From Pseudomonadota bacterium (lineage in GTDB: Bacteria > Pseudomonadota > Gammaproteobacteria > Burkholderiales > Burkholderiaceae): a stretch of 6,937 nt of DNA. Location: the NCBI GenBank assembly GCA_963205525.1, contig CAUJJP010000239.1, forward strand, positions 1-6,937. The letters run 5' to 3'. Of the stretch, positions 1-5,808 are shown piece after piece; the first letter of the stretch is position 1, and every line of letters begins with the position of its first letter. The position numbers were made by a program, and so were the translations under genes. Under the pieces are notes generated by a model, which made no database searches, was not told the DNA's origin, and saw only the letters and a program-made list of their open reading frames with translations.

Positions 1-764
1 AGCTCGACCGCGACCCGCGTGTGGTGCAGCAGCTCGAGGCGGTGCGCCGCGAGGTGCTGGCACGCGCCTACGCCGAGAAGGTCGGCGAGTCCGCCAGCAA
101 GCCCACCGCCGAGGACATCAAGGCCTATTTCGACGCCAACCCGGCGCTGTTCAGCCAGCGGCGCGTGTACAACCTGCAGGAGCTGCGCATCGAGGCGCCA
201 GCCGACCAGGTGCCGGCGCTGCGCGACCGGCTGCAGGCCAGCCGCAGCATCACCGAGTTCGTCGACTACCTGCGCAGCAGCGGCACGCGCTACAACGCCA
301 ACCAGGCCGTGCGCACGGCCGAGCAGTTGCCGATGGCGAGCCTGAAGACCTTCGCCGCCATGAAGGACGGGCAGGCCCTGATCAACCCCACCCAGGGCGG
401 TGCGGTGGTGATCGTGCTCGCGGGCTCGCGCGAGCAGCCGGTGACCGAGGACCAGGCGCGACCCGCGAGCGAGCAGTTCCTGCTCAACGAGCGCAAGCGC
501 AAGCTGCTGGAGGCAGACCGCGAGCGCCTGCGCAAGGACGCCGCCATCCAGTACGTGGGCAAGTTCGCCGAGGGCGCACCCCCGGCCGCAGGGGCGGCCA
601 GCGCGCCCGCCGAGCCGGCGCTGCCCAGCCTGGCGCCGCCCGAGCCGGCCCCCGCGGCGCAGCCGCCGGCACCCACGCCGACGCCGCCCGCGGCACCGGA
701 GCCCGAGGCCGCCGGATCGGCGGCGCTGGATCCGGCCACCGTCCTCAAGGGGCTCGGAAAATGA
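1..764 (+). CDS. epsD: EpsD-family peptidyl-prolyl cis-trans isomerase (5' end missing)
   Basis: Periplasmic PpiC/SurA-type prolyl isomerase of the EpsD family, found in EPS/exosortase operons and thought to help fold secreted or envelope components. The frame is open from base 3 through the left edge, so the GTG at 21 is not the true start; the N-terminal export signal and part of the SurA-like helical region lie outside the window. Numbering from that GTG: the helical region includes EVLARAYAEK (11-20), and EDIKAYFDANPALFSQRRVY (31-50) leads into the isomerase region. MKDGQALINPTQGG (114-127), ARPASEQFLLNERKR (146-160) and YVGKFA (178-183) resemble the conserved C-terminal half of EpsD proteins. 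Residues about 184-235 form an Ala/Pro-rich, probably disordered tail, ending in LDPATVLKGLGK. The stop TGA (762-764) overlaps the epsE ATG, implying translational coupling. Family call is firm; the substrate is unknown. Confidence 0.9.
   Translation, partial: LDRDPRVVQQLEAVRREVLARAYAEKVGESASKPTAEDIKAYFDANPALFSQRRVYNLQELRIEAPADQVPALRDRLQASRSITEFVDYLRSSGTRYNANQAVRTAEQLPMASLKTFAAMKDGQALINPTQGGAVVIVLAGSREQPVTEDQARPASEQFLLNERKRKLLEADRERLRKDAAIQYVGKFAEGAPPAAGAASAPAEPALPSLAPPEPAPAAQPPAPTPTPPAAPEPEAAGSAALDPATVLKGLGK
711..736 (+). other. Perfect 8-bp inverted repeat at the end of epsD
   Basis: GCCGGATC (711-718) and GATCCGGC (729-736) are exact reverse complements around a 10-nt loop, ending 24 nt before the epsE start codon. 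There is no T-tract, so it is not an intrinsic terminator. It could be an mRNA hairpin near the epsE ribosome-binding site (AAGGGG, 747-752), or chance in GC-rich coding sequence. Confidence 0.35.
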
Positions 765-1600
765 GCCGAGCGCTGTTCATGCTTGCGCTGTGCGCGGCCT
801 GCCTGGGGCCGGTGGGTGTGGCATCTGCGCAGTCGGCGGCGGTTGCGACAGGGGCGGCAGCGCCCGCGGCCGCCGCGGCCGAATACCGGCTCGGCGCCGG
901 CGACGTCATCCGCATCAGCGTCTACCAGCTCGCCGACCTCGGGCTGGAGGCACGGCTGTCCGAGGCCGGCGTCATCAGCTATCCGCTGCTGGGCAGCCTC
1001 AAGCTCGGCGGGCTGACGGTGGCGCAGGCCGAGCAGACCATCGCCGACGGGCTGCGCAACGGCAACTTCGTCAAGCAGCCGCAGGTCAGCATCCTGGTCG
1101 CCCAGGTGCGCGGCAACCAGGCCAGCGTGCTCGGCATGGTCAACCGCCCGGGCCGCTTCCCGATCGAGACCACCGGCCTGCGCCTGACCGAGCTGCTGGC
1201 CATCGCCGGCGGCGTGGCGCAAGGCGGCGCCGACACCGTGACCCTGGTCGGCACCCGCGGCGGACGGGCGCTGCGCCAGACCGTGGACCTGCCGGCGCTG
1301 TTCCGCGGCGGCGAAGCCAGCGACCCCGTCATCGAGAACGGCGACGCGGTCTACGTGGAGCGTGCGCCGCTGGTCTACATCTACGGCGAGGTCCAGCGTC
1401 CGGGAGCGATGCGTCTGGAGCGCGGCATGACGCTGCTGCAGGCCTTGGCCGCCGGCGGTGGCCTGACCCAGCGCGGCACCGAGAAGGGCATCCGCGTGCA
1501 CCGCAAGAATGCCCAGGGCGAGGTGCAGGTGCTGACGCCGACGATGGACGACCGCGTGCAGGAAGGCGACGTCGTCTATGTGCGCGAAAGCCTGTTCTGA
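761..1600 (+). CDS. epsE: Polysaccharide export protein EpsE (Wza/OPX family)
   Basis: Outer-membrane polysaccharide export protein through which the finished EPS chain leaves the cell. The 279-residue protein starts with a Sec-type signal peptide (about 1-23, probable cleavage VASA|Q), then an Ala-rich spacer. The Poly_export domain (PF02563) covers about 42-113 and begins YRLGAGDVIRISVY. Two SLBB-type beta-grasp segments follow: VLGMVNRPGRFPIETTG (123-139) with LTELLAIAGGV (142-152), and YIYGEVQRPGAMRLERG (206-222) with TLLQALAAGGGLTQRG (224-239). It ends DRVQEGDVVYVRESLF, typical of the family. ATG at 761 is chosen because AAGGGG (747-752) sits 8 nt upstream and the start overlaps the epsD stop. 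No proper lipobox is seen: C11 and C14 lack the expected flanking residues, unlike lipidated E. coli Wza. The next gene, EpsF, is its expected inner-membrane partner. Confidence 0.95.
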   Translation: MSRALFMLALCAACLGPVGVASAQSAAVATGAAAPAAAAAEYRLGAGDVIRISVYQLADLGLEARLSEAGVISYPLLGSLKLGGLTVAQAEQTIADGLRNGNFVKQPQVSILVAQVRGNQASVLGMVNRPGRFPIETTGLRLTELLAIAGGVAQGGADTVTLVGTRGGRALRQTVDLPALFRGGEASDPVIENGDAVYVERAPLVYIYGEVQRPGAMRLERGMTLLQALAAGGGLTQRGTEKGIRVHRKNAQGEVQVLTPTMDDRVQEGDVVYVRESLF

Positions 1601-1659
1601 CTCCCTGTCGCGCAGCGCTGGCACGGCTGGCATCTGCCTGAGTGCCGGGCCGTCCGACC

Positions 1660-1695
1660 CGATCTCGACCCCGACCCCGACCACGACCCCGACCC
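1660..1695 (+). repeat. Six tandem hexamers (CGACCC-like) between epsE and epsF
   Basis: Six consecutive 6-nt units: CGATCT, CGACCC, CGACCC, CGACCA, CGACCC, CGACCC. They lie in the 123-bp gap between epsE and epsF, 28 nt before the epsF ATG and just upstream of its weak ribosome-binding site. The frame of epsF is open through the whole gap back to the epsE stop. In that frame the repeat reads as Asp-X pairs (DLDPDPDHDPDP), but there is no ATG, GTG or TTG upstream in frame, so I treat it as untranslated. A hexamer repeat can change length without shifting frame. I see no terminator or convincing promoter in the gap. Confidence 0.85.
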
Positions 1696-1723
1696 TGCAG
1701 CCCGTTCGCTGGAAAACCGCACC

Positions 1724-3148
1724 ATGAGCTTCGGCCAATTCCTGTCCATCCTGCGCGCCCGCTGGTGGGTGCTGCTGCTGGTGCTGGGCCTGACGGTGGC
1801 CACCACCGTCGTGGTCAGCCTGCTCCTGCCCAAGCAGTACACGGCCACCGCCAGCGTGGTCGTGGACTTCAAGCCCGACCCCATCACCACCGCCGTCTTC
1901 GGCGGCATCCCCAGCCCGGCGGTGATGGCGACCCAGGTCGACATTCTGATGAGCGAGCGCGTGGCGCTGCGCGTGGTGCAGGCCAACCGCCTGAGCGAGA
2001 ACCCGCAGATCCGTCAGCAGTGGCAGGACGAGACCGGTGGCGAAGGCACGGTCGAGCAGTGGCTGATCGCCCTGTTCCAGAAGAGCCTGAGCGTGGAGCC
2101 CTCGCGCGAGAGCAGCGTCATCCGCGTCGGCTACAAGGCGCCCGACCCGCGCTTCGCCGCCGGCATGGCCAACGCCTTCGTGCAGGCCTACGTGGACACC
2201 GTGCTGGCGCTGCGTGTGAACCCGGCGCGCCGCTACAGCGGATTCTTCGACCAGCAGGTGAAGGAAAGCCGCGACGCGCTGGAGAAGGCGCAGAGCAAGC
2301 TCAGCGATTTCCAGCGCGCGAACGGCATCTTCGCCAGCGACGAGCGGCTGGACGTGGAGACCGGGCGCCTGAACGACCTCAGCTCGCAGCTCGTGGCGCT
2401 GCAGGCGGTGGCCGCCGAGTCGCGCAGCCGCCAGGCGCAGGCCGGCAGTGCCGGCGACCGCATGCAGGAGGTGCTGAGCAACCCCGTCATCAACGGCCTG
2501 AAGGCCGACATCAGCCGCGCCGACGCCCAGCTCAAGCAGCTCACCGCCCGCCTGGGCGACGCCCACCCGCAGGTGGTGGAAGCGCGTGCCAGCGTCGCCG
2601 AGCTGCGCGCCCGCATGGAGGCCGAGACCCGGCGCGTGACCAGCGGCGTAGCCGTCACCAGCACCATCAACACCCAGCGCGAGGCACAGATCAAGGCCGC
2701 GCTGGACGCGCAGCGCGACAAGGTGTTGCGCATGAAGGGCGTGCGCGACGAAGGCATGGTGCTGCAGCGCGAACTTGAAAGCGCACAGCGCGCCTATGAC
2801 GCCGTCCAGGTCAGGCTGGCGCAGACCAGTCTGGAGAGCCAGACCACGCAGAGCAACGTCAACCTGCTGACGCAGGCGACGCCGCCGCTGGAACCGTCCA
2901 GCCCCATCCTCGCGCTCAACGTGGCGCTGTCGATCTTCCTCGGCGGCCTGCTGGCGCTGGGCACCGCCTTGCTGCTGGAGCTGATGGACCGCCGCGTGCG
3001 CAGCGTGGACGACGTCATCGCCGCCCTTGACCTGCCGGTGATCGGCGTCCTGCCCAGGCCGGGTGCCAAGCGCTGGTCGCCCGGCAAGGCGCTGCCGATG
3101 GATCACCGCCTGATGCCGGCACTGCCGGGTGCTGCCAAGGAAGCCTGA
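1724..3148 (+). CDS. epsF: Chain-length determinant protein EpsF (Wzz/PCP family)
   Basis: Inner-membrane polysaccharide co-polymerase that sets EPS chain length and bridges the cytoplasmic kinase to the periplasmic exporter. The 474-residue protein has the PCP layout. A first membrane helix lies at about 14-35 (after the short cytoplasmic MSFGQFLSILRAR). A Wzz domain (PF02706) follows with YTATASVVVDFKPDP (39-53). A long helical, coiled-coil-prone periplasmic region covers about 170-380. Then come the Pro-rich ATPPLEPSSP (385-394) and a second membrane helix (about 395-419). The C-terminal cytoplasmic segment has RVRSVDDVIAALDLPVIGVLP (424-444), the usual lead-in to a BY-kinase. Here the kinase is the separate next gene, 3 nt downstream, not a Wzc-type fusion. 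ATG 1724 is the only in-frame start after the epsE stop; its ribosome-binding site GGAAAA (1711-1716) is weak. Confidence 0.95.
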   Translation: MSFGQFLSILRARWWVLLLVLGLTVATTVVVSLLLPKQYTATASVVVDFKPDPITTAVFGGIPSPAVMATQVDILMSERVALRVVQANRLSENPQIRQQWQDETGGEGTVEQWLIALFQKSLSVEPSRESSVIRVGYKAPDPRFAAGMANAFVQAYVDTVLALRVNPARRYSGFFDQQVKESRDALEKAQSKLSDFQRANGIFASDERLDVETGRLNDLSSQLVALQAVAAESRSRQAQAGSAGDRMQEVLSNPVINGLKADISRADAQLKQLTARLGDAHPQVVEARASVAELRARMEAETRRVTSGVAVTSTINTQREAQIKAALDAQRDKVLRMKGVRDEGMVLQRELESAQRAYDAVQVRLAQTSLESQTTQSNVNLLTQATPPLEPSSPILALNVALSIFLGGLLALGTALLLELMDRRVRSVDDVIAALDLPVIGVLPRPGAKRWSPGKALPMDHRLMPALPGAAKEA

Positions 3149-3151
3149 CCG

Positions 3152-4096
3152 ATGGCCAAGTTCAAGGACTCCATGCCCGCGGTCGACGTCCTCGGCCCCG
3201 AGACCAGCGCACCGGCGGCAGCGAACGATGCGCCGCCCGAGCCCGACCTGCGCGACCGCAGCATTGGCGACATCCTGGCCGAGCTGCGCAACCTCAGCGT
3301 CGACCAGGTCGAGCAGGTGCTGCAGCACCAGCGCGCCAAGGGCCTGCGTTTCGGCGAGGCGGCGGTGGCGCTGGGCCTGGCCAGCCGCGACGACGTGCTG
3401 TATGCGCTGGCGCAGCAGTTCCACTACCCCTATGCGCCGGACGAAGGCGGCAAGCTCAGCGCCGAACTGGTCATGCTGCGCGAGCCCTTCGGCCCGCGCG
3501 CCGAGGCCTTCCGCGCCCTGCGCAGCCAGGTCATGATGCGCGTCTGGGCCGGGCCCGCAGGCATAGGCGAGCGCGCCGCGCTGGCCCTCATCAGCCCCGA
3601 GTCCGGCGACGGCAAGAGCTATACCGCGGCCAACCTGGCGGTCGCGCTGGCCCAGCTCGGCGGCGGGCGCACCCTGCTGGTGGACGCCAACATGCGCAAT
3701 CCGCGCCAGCACGAGATCTTCTCCCTGCCCGAGCACACCGGCCTGTCCAGCGTGCTCAGCGGGCGCAGCGACAGCCGCGTCATCCAGCAGATCACCGGCG
3801 TGCCCAGCCTGTTCGTGATGCCGGTGGGCACCACCCCCCCGAACCCGCTGGAACTTGTCGAGCGCCCGGCGTTCAATCTGCTCATGCGCGAGCTCGCCAG
3901 CAAGTTCGACCACGTCGTGGTGGACACCCCGGCCGCCACCCACGGCTCCGACGCCGGCGTCATCGCCGCGCGCTGCGGCGCTGCGGTCGTCGTCGCGCGC
4001 CGGCACGCCAGCCGGGTGGCCGGCCTGCAGGACTTGCTGGGGTCCATGGCCGGCAGCACGCTGCGCCTGGCGGGCGTGGTGATGAACGAGCGCTGA
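3152..4096 (+). CDS. epsG: EpsG, BY-type tyrosine kinase/ATPase with N-terminal MshEN-like domain
   Basis: Cytoplasmic kinase partner of EpsF in EPS chain-length control. The 314-residue protein has a Pro/Ala-rich N-terminus (1-34), then a T2SSE_N/MshEN-like domain (about 36-95, ending QFHYPYA). Next comes an ExxRxxR motif (E118, R121, R124), used in BY-kinases for ring assembly. Walker A is SPESGDGKS (148-156, K155). Walker A' is LLVDANMR (175-182). GTTPPNPLELV (226-236) is a conserved BY-kinase loop. Walker B is HVVVDTP (254-260, D258). Two oddities: the second acid of Walker A' (DxDxR) is Asn180, and the protein ends LAGVVMNER with no C-terminal tyrosine cluster, so classical autophosphorylation is doubtful. 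AAGGAAG (3137-3143) supports the ATG start. EpsG proteins are known as the kinase component beside EpsF; activity here is inferred. Confidence 0.93.
   Translation: MAKFKDSMPAVDVLGPETSAPAAANDAPPEPDLRDRSIGDILAELRNLSVDQVEQVLQHQRAKGLRFGEAAVALGLASRDDVLYALAQQFHYPYAPDEGGKLSAELVMLREPFGPRAEAFRALRSQVMMRVWAGPAGIGERAALALISPESGDGKSYTAANLAVALAQLGGGRTLLVDANMRNPRQHEIFSLPEHTGLSSVLSGRSDSRVIQQITGVPSLFVMPVGTTPPNPLELVERPAFNLLMRELASKFDHVVVDTPAATHGSDAGVIAARCGAAVVVARRHASRVAGLQDLLGSMAGSTLRLAGVVMNER
3260..3418 (+). other. MshEN-like tandem motif (candidate c-di-GMP site) inside epsG
   Basis: Residues 37-60 and 66-89 of EpsG are two 24-residue copies separated by a 5-residue spacer (RAKGL). The published MshEN ligand motif has Gly at 3, Leu/Val at 6-7, Gly at 10, Leu/Ile at 11-12, and Leu-type residues at 17 and 21 with Gln at 24. 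Copy 1 keeps G39, L42, L48, V53, L57 and Q60 but has R46 for Gly, and its Arg is one residue early (R36). Copy 2 keeps R66, G68, V72, G75, L76, V82, L86 and Q89. The domain continues into HYPY, as in T2SSE_N (PF05157) proteins. Fold similarity is well supported; ligand binding is inferred. Confidence 0.7.
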
Positions 4097-4113
4097 GGCG
4101 CCGCGCACGCCAG

Positions 4114-5028
4114 ATGAGCATGGCGCAAGCCGGCACACCGCACCCTCGCAGCGCCGCCTCCGGCACGCTGTGGCTGCCTGCGGGCACCGATGTCGTGGCC
4201 CTGGCGCTGGTGCTGGCCGGCTTCGCCCTGCTGTACCTGCCCACCTACCTCAGCCTGTCGTCCACCATCTGGGCCTCCGACGAACAGGGCCACGGTCCCA
4301 TCATCCTCGCCGTCGCCCTGTGGCTGCTTTTCCAGCTGCGCCACCGCATCGCCGAGCTGCCCAGCCGGCCGCGGCCGGTGCTCGGTGGCGGGCTGCTGGT
4401 TTTCGGCCTGCTGCTGTACGCGCTCGGGCGCACGCAGGCGGTGGTGATGTTCGAGGTCGGATCGCAGATCGTCGTCATCGCCGCGCTGCTGCTGATCTTC
4501 AAGGGCGGGGCGGCGCTGCGCATGGCCTGGTTTCCGCTCTTCTTCCTGCTCTTCATGATCCCGCTGCCGGGATCGCTGGTGGCGGCGGTGACCACACCGC
4601 TGAAGGCCGCCGTGTCCTACGTGGCCGAGGTCCTGATGTACCAACTCGGCTACCCGATCGCGCGCAGCGGCGTGGTGCTGCACGTGGGCCAGTACCAGTT
4701 GCTGGTGGCCGACGCCTGCGCCGGGCTGAACAGCATGTTCACGCTCGAGGCGCTCGGCCTGCTGTACATGAACCTGATGGGCTACACCAGTGTGGCGCGC
4801 AACCTCACGCTGGCGGTGCTGGTGATCCCGATCGCATTCGTCGCCAACGTGATACGGGTGACGATCCTGATCCTCGTCACCTACCACTTCGGCGACGAGG
4901 CGGGACAGGGTTTCGTGCACGGCTTCGCCGGCATGGTCTTGTTCATGGCAGGCCTGATGCTGATGCTGGCCACCGACAAACTGCTTAGCCTGTTCATCCC
5001 CAGTGGGCGCAAGGCGGGACCGGCATGA
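4114..5028 (+). CDS. xrtB: Exosortase B (XrtB/EpsH), PEP-CTERM transpeptidase
   Basis: Multi-pass inner-membrane cysteine transpeptidase that recognises the C-terminal PEP-CTERM sorting signal of exported proteins, analogous to sortase. The 304-residue protein has about eight hydrophobic segments, roughly at 26-46, 62-78, 89-107, 113-130, 138-160, 206-222, 228-256 and 268-292. The exosortase catalytic triad is visible: Cys202 in ADACAGLNSM (199-208), Arg248 in NVIRVTIL (245-252), and His269 in FVHGFAGM (267-274). It is the compact form without a fused EpsI domain, matching the separate epsI gene that overlaps its stop (ATGA, 5025-5028). Start at 4114 follows epsG by 17 nt; the nearest ribosome-binding site (GAGG, about 4095) is distant and weak, and Met3 (4120) is an alternative. 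No PEP-CTERM substrate lies in the window. The XrtB subtype rests on the EPS gene neighbours and the separate EpsI. Confidence 0.93.
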   Translation: MSMAQAGTPHPRSAASGTLWLPAGTDVVALALVLAGFALLYLPTYLSLSSTIWASDEQGHGPIILAVALWLLFQLRHRIAELPSRPRPVLGGGLLVFGLLLYALGRTQAVVMFEVGSQIVVIAALLLIFKGGAALRMAWFPLFFLLFMIPLPGSLVAAVTTPLKAAVSYVAEVLMYQLGYPIARSGVVLHVGQYQLLVADACAGLNSMFTLEALGLLYMNLMGYTSVARNLTLAVLVIPIAFVANVIRVTILILVTYHFGDEAGQGFVHGFAGMVLFMAGLMLMLATDKLLSLFIPSGRKAGPA

Positions 5029-5711
5029 ACGCGGCGCGGCGCAAGGCAATTGCCGTCTTTGCGGGCATGGGTGCTGCCGCCGCGCTGGCCAAGGTCGGCG
5101 TGCCCACGAAGAAGATCGCCGACCGCTGGGAAACCGACCTCGAGAAGATGTTTCCGGCCCAGTTCGGCGCCTGGCAGGTCGACCGCTCGATCCCCGTGAT
5201 CCTGCCGGCGCCGGACGTGCAGGCCAAGCTGGACGCCATCTACAACCAGGTGCTGGCGCGCACCTACGTGAACCGCAGCACCGGCGACCGCGTGATGCTC
5301 AGCGTGGCCTACGGCGGCGACCAGAGCGACGGCATGTCGGCCCATCTGCCGGAGGTCTGCTACCCGGCTCAGGGTTTCCAGTTGCTGGACGAGCGGCGCG
5401 CCGAGATCACCCTGCTGGCCCGCCAGATCCCGATCAAGCAGTTGCGCACCCGCCTGGGCGGGCGCGTCGAGCCCGTCACCTACTGGCTGACCCTGGGTGA
5501 GACCGTTTCGGCCTCGCGCACCCAGCGCAAGCTGCGCCAGATGGAGTACGGCCTGCAAGGCATCGTCCCGGACGGCATGCTGGTGCGCGTGTCCAGCATC
5601 GACGCCGACGCAGCGCACGCGTTCGCGGTCCAGGGCGCTTTCCTGCAGGCTCTGGCACCGGCGGTTCCGGCGCCTTACGTCAACCGGGTTTTCGGTGCGT
5701 CGGCGCGCTGA
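5025..5711 (+). CDS. epsI: EpsI, exosortase-associated protein (B type)
   Basis: Periplasm-facing partner of exosortase of the EpsI family (PF11984, DUF3485); its exact biochemical role is unknown. The 228-residue protein starts with a basic segment (MNAARRK) and a hydrophobic stretch (about 8-27), probably a signal anchor. The family signature SAHLPEVCYPAQGF (105-118) carries H107, E110 and C112. GIVPDGMLVRVSS (179-191) is the conserved C-terminal strand region. VAYGGDQSDG (94-103) precedes the signature, as usual for the family. The twin arginines only loosely resemble a Tat motif (ARRKAIA, no Ser/Thr and no Phe). The ATG overlaps the xrtB stop and AAGG (5011-5014) lies 10 nt upstream, so translation is likely coupled to xrtB. 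Confidence 0.92.
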   Translation: MNAARRKAIAVFAGMGAAAALAKVGVPTKKIADRWETDLEKMFPAQFGAWQVDRSIPVILPAPDVQAKLDAIYNQVLARTYVNRSTGDRVMLSVAYGGDQSDGMSAHLPEVCYPAQGFQLLDERRAEITLLARQIPIKQLRTRLGGRVEPVTYWLTLGETVSASRTQRKLRQMEYGLQGIVPDGMLVRVSSIDADAAHAFAVQGAFLQALAPAVPAPYVNRVFGASAR

Positions 5712-5715
5712 GGAG
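5710..5715 (+). promoter_or_regulatory. Strong Shine-Dalgarno GAGGAG at the epsI stop
   Basis: GAGGAG overlaps the epsI stop codon and lies 9 nt before an ATG at 5725. It is one of the strongest ribosome-binding sites in the window. However, the ATG it serves is not in the frame of the large downstream membrane protein. See the small ORF at 5725-5808. Confidence 0.6.
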
Positions 5716-5724
5716 CGGACACGG

Positions 5725-5808
5725 ATGCGCGCCAGACCCTGCCAGCGGTCAAGGCCCGGCCAGACCTGCGCGCGGCATCGCAAGGTCCGAAGGGTGGGCA
5801 GGTGCTGA
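5725..5808 (+). CDS. Possible 27-residue basic leader peptide
   Basis: ATG with a well-spaced GAGGAG ribosome-binding site opens a 27-codon frame ending TGA at 5806-5808. The product would be very basic (nine Arg, one Lys, one His, three Cys), starting MRARPCQRSR, and resembles no family I know. Its stop overlaps the likely GTG start (5802) of the next gene, so it could act as a translated leader coupling that gene to epsI. Alternatively, ATG 5725 is the true start of the membrane protein and a one-base indel or frameshift separates them, or the frame is chance. Confidence 0.25.
   Translation: MRARPCQRSRPGQTCARHRKVRRVGRC
5763..5787 (+). other. Imperfect hairpin before the last gene
   Basis: GACCT (5763-5767) pairs with AGGTC (5783-5787), and GCG (5768-5770) pairs with CGC (5779-5781), leaving A5782 bulged and an 8-nt loop. 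It sits immediately before the GAAGGG (5789-5794) site of the GTG start at 5802. There is no T-run, so it is not an intrinsic terminator. It may be structure in the leader, or chance at this GC content. Confidence 0.25.

Noticed and set aside
21..23. GTG as the start of epsD
   Set aside because: The same frame is open upstream to the window edge with family-like residues (LDRDPR), and the export signal is missing. The true start lies outside the window.
791..802. Lipobox in the EpsE signal peptide (Cys11 or Cys14)
   Set aside because: LALC has Leu before Cys, and CAAC has Cys at -3. Neither fits the lipobox, while a normal signal peptidase I site (VASA|Q) follows.
1619..1634. Sigma-54-like promoter (TGGCAC then GC) in the epsE-epsF gap
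   Set aside because: The -24 element TGGCAC is exact, but no GC dinucleotide is at the correct -12 spacing; the nearest is two bases too close and lacks TT.
1618..1648. Terminator-like inverted repeat after epsE
   Set aside because: The 7-bp stem includes a G-T pair, the loop is 17 nt and no T-run follows.
1642..2778. 378-codon plus-strand frame overlapping epsF
   Set aside because: Low-complexity Arg/Pro/Ala product in a different frame from the clearly recognised EpsF.
290..4138. 1282-codon open frame on the minus strand spanning epsD to epsG
   Set aside because: It lies opposite five well-recognised genes. Its product is rich in His, Gln, Ala and Arg with no domains, as expected from antisense to GC-rich codons. 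Its length reflects the scarcity of stops at this base composition.
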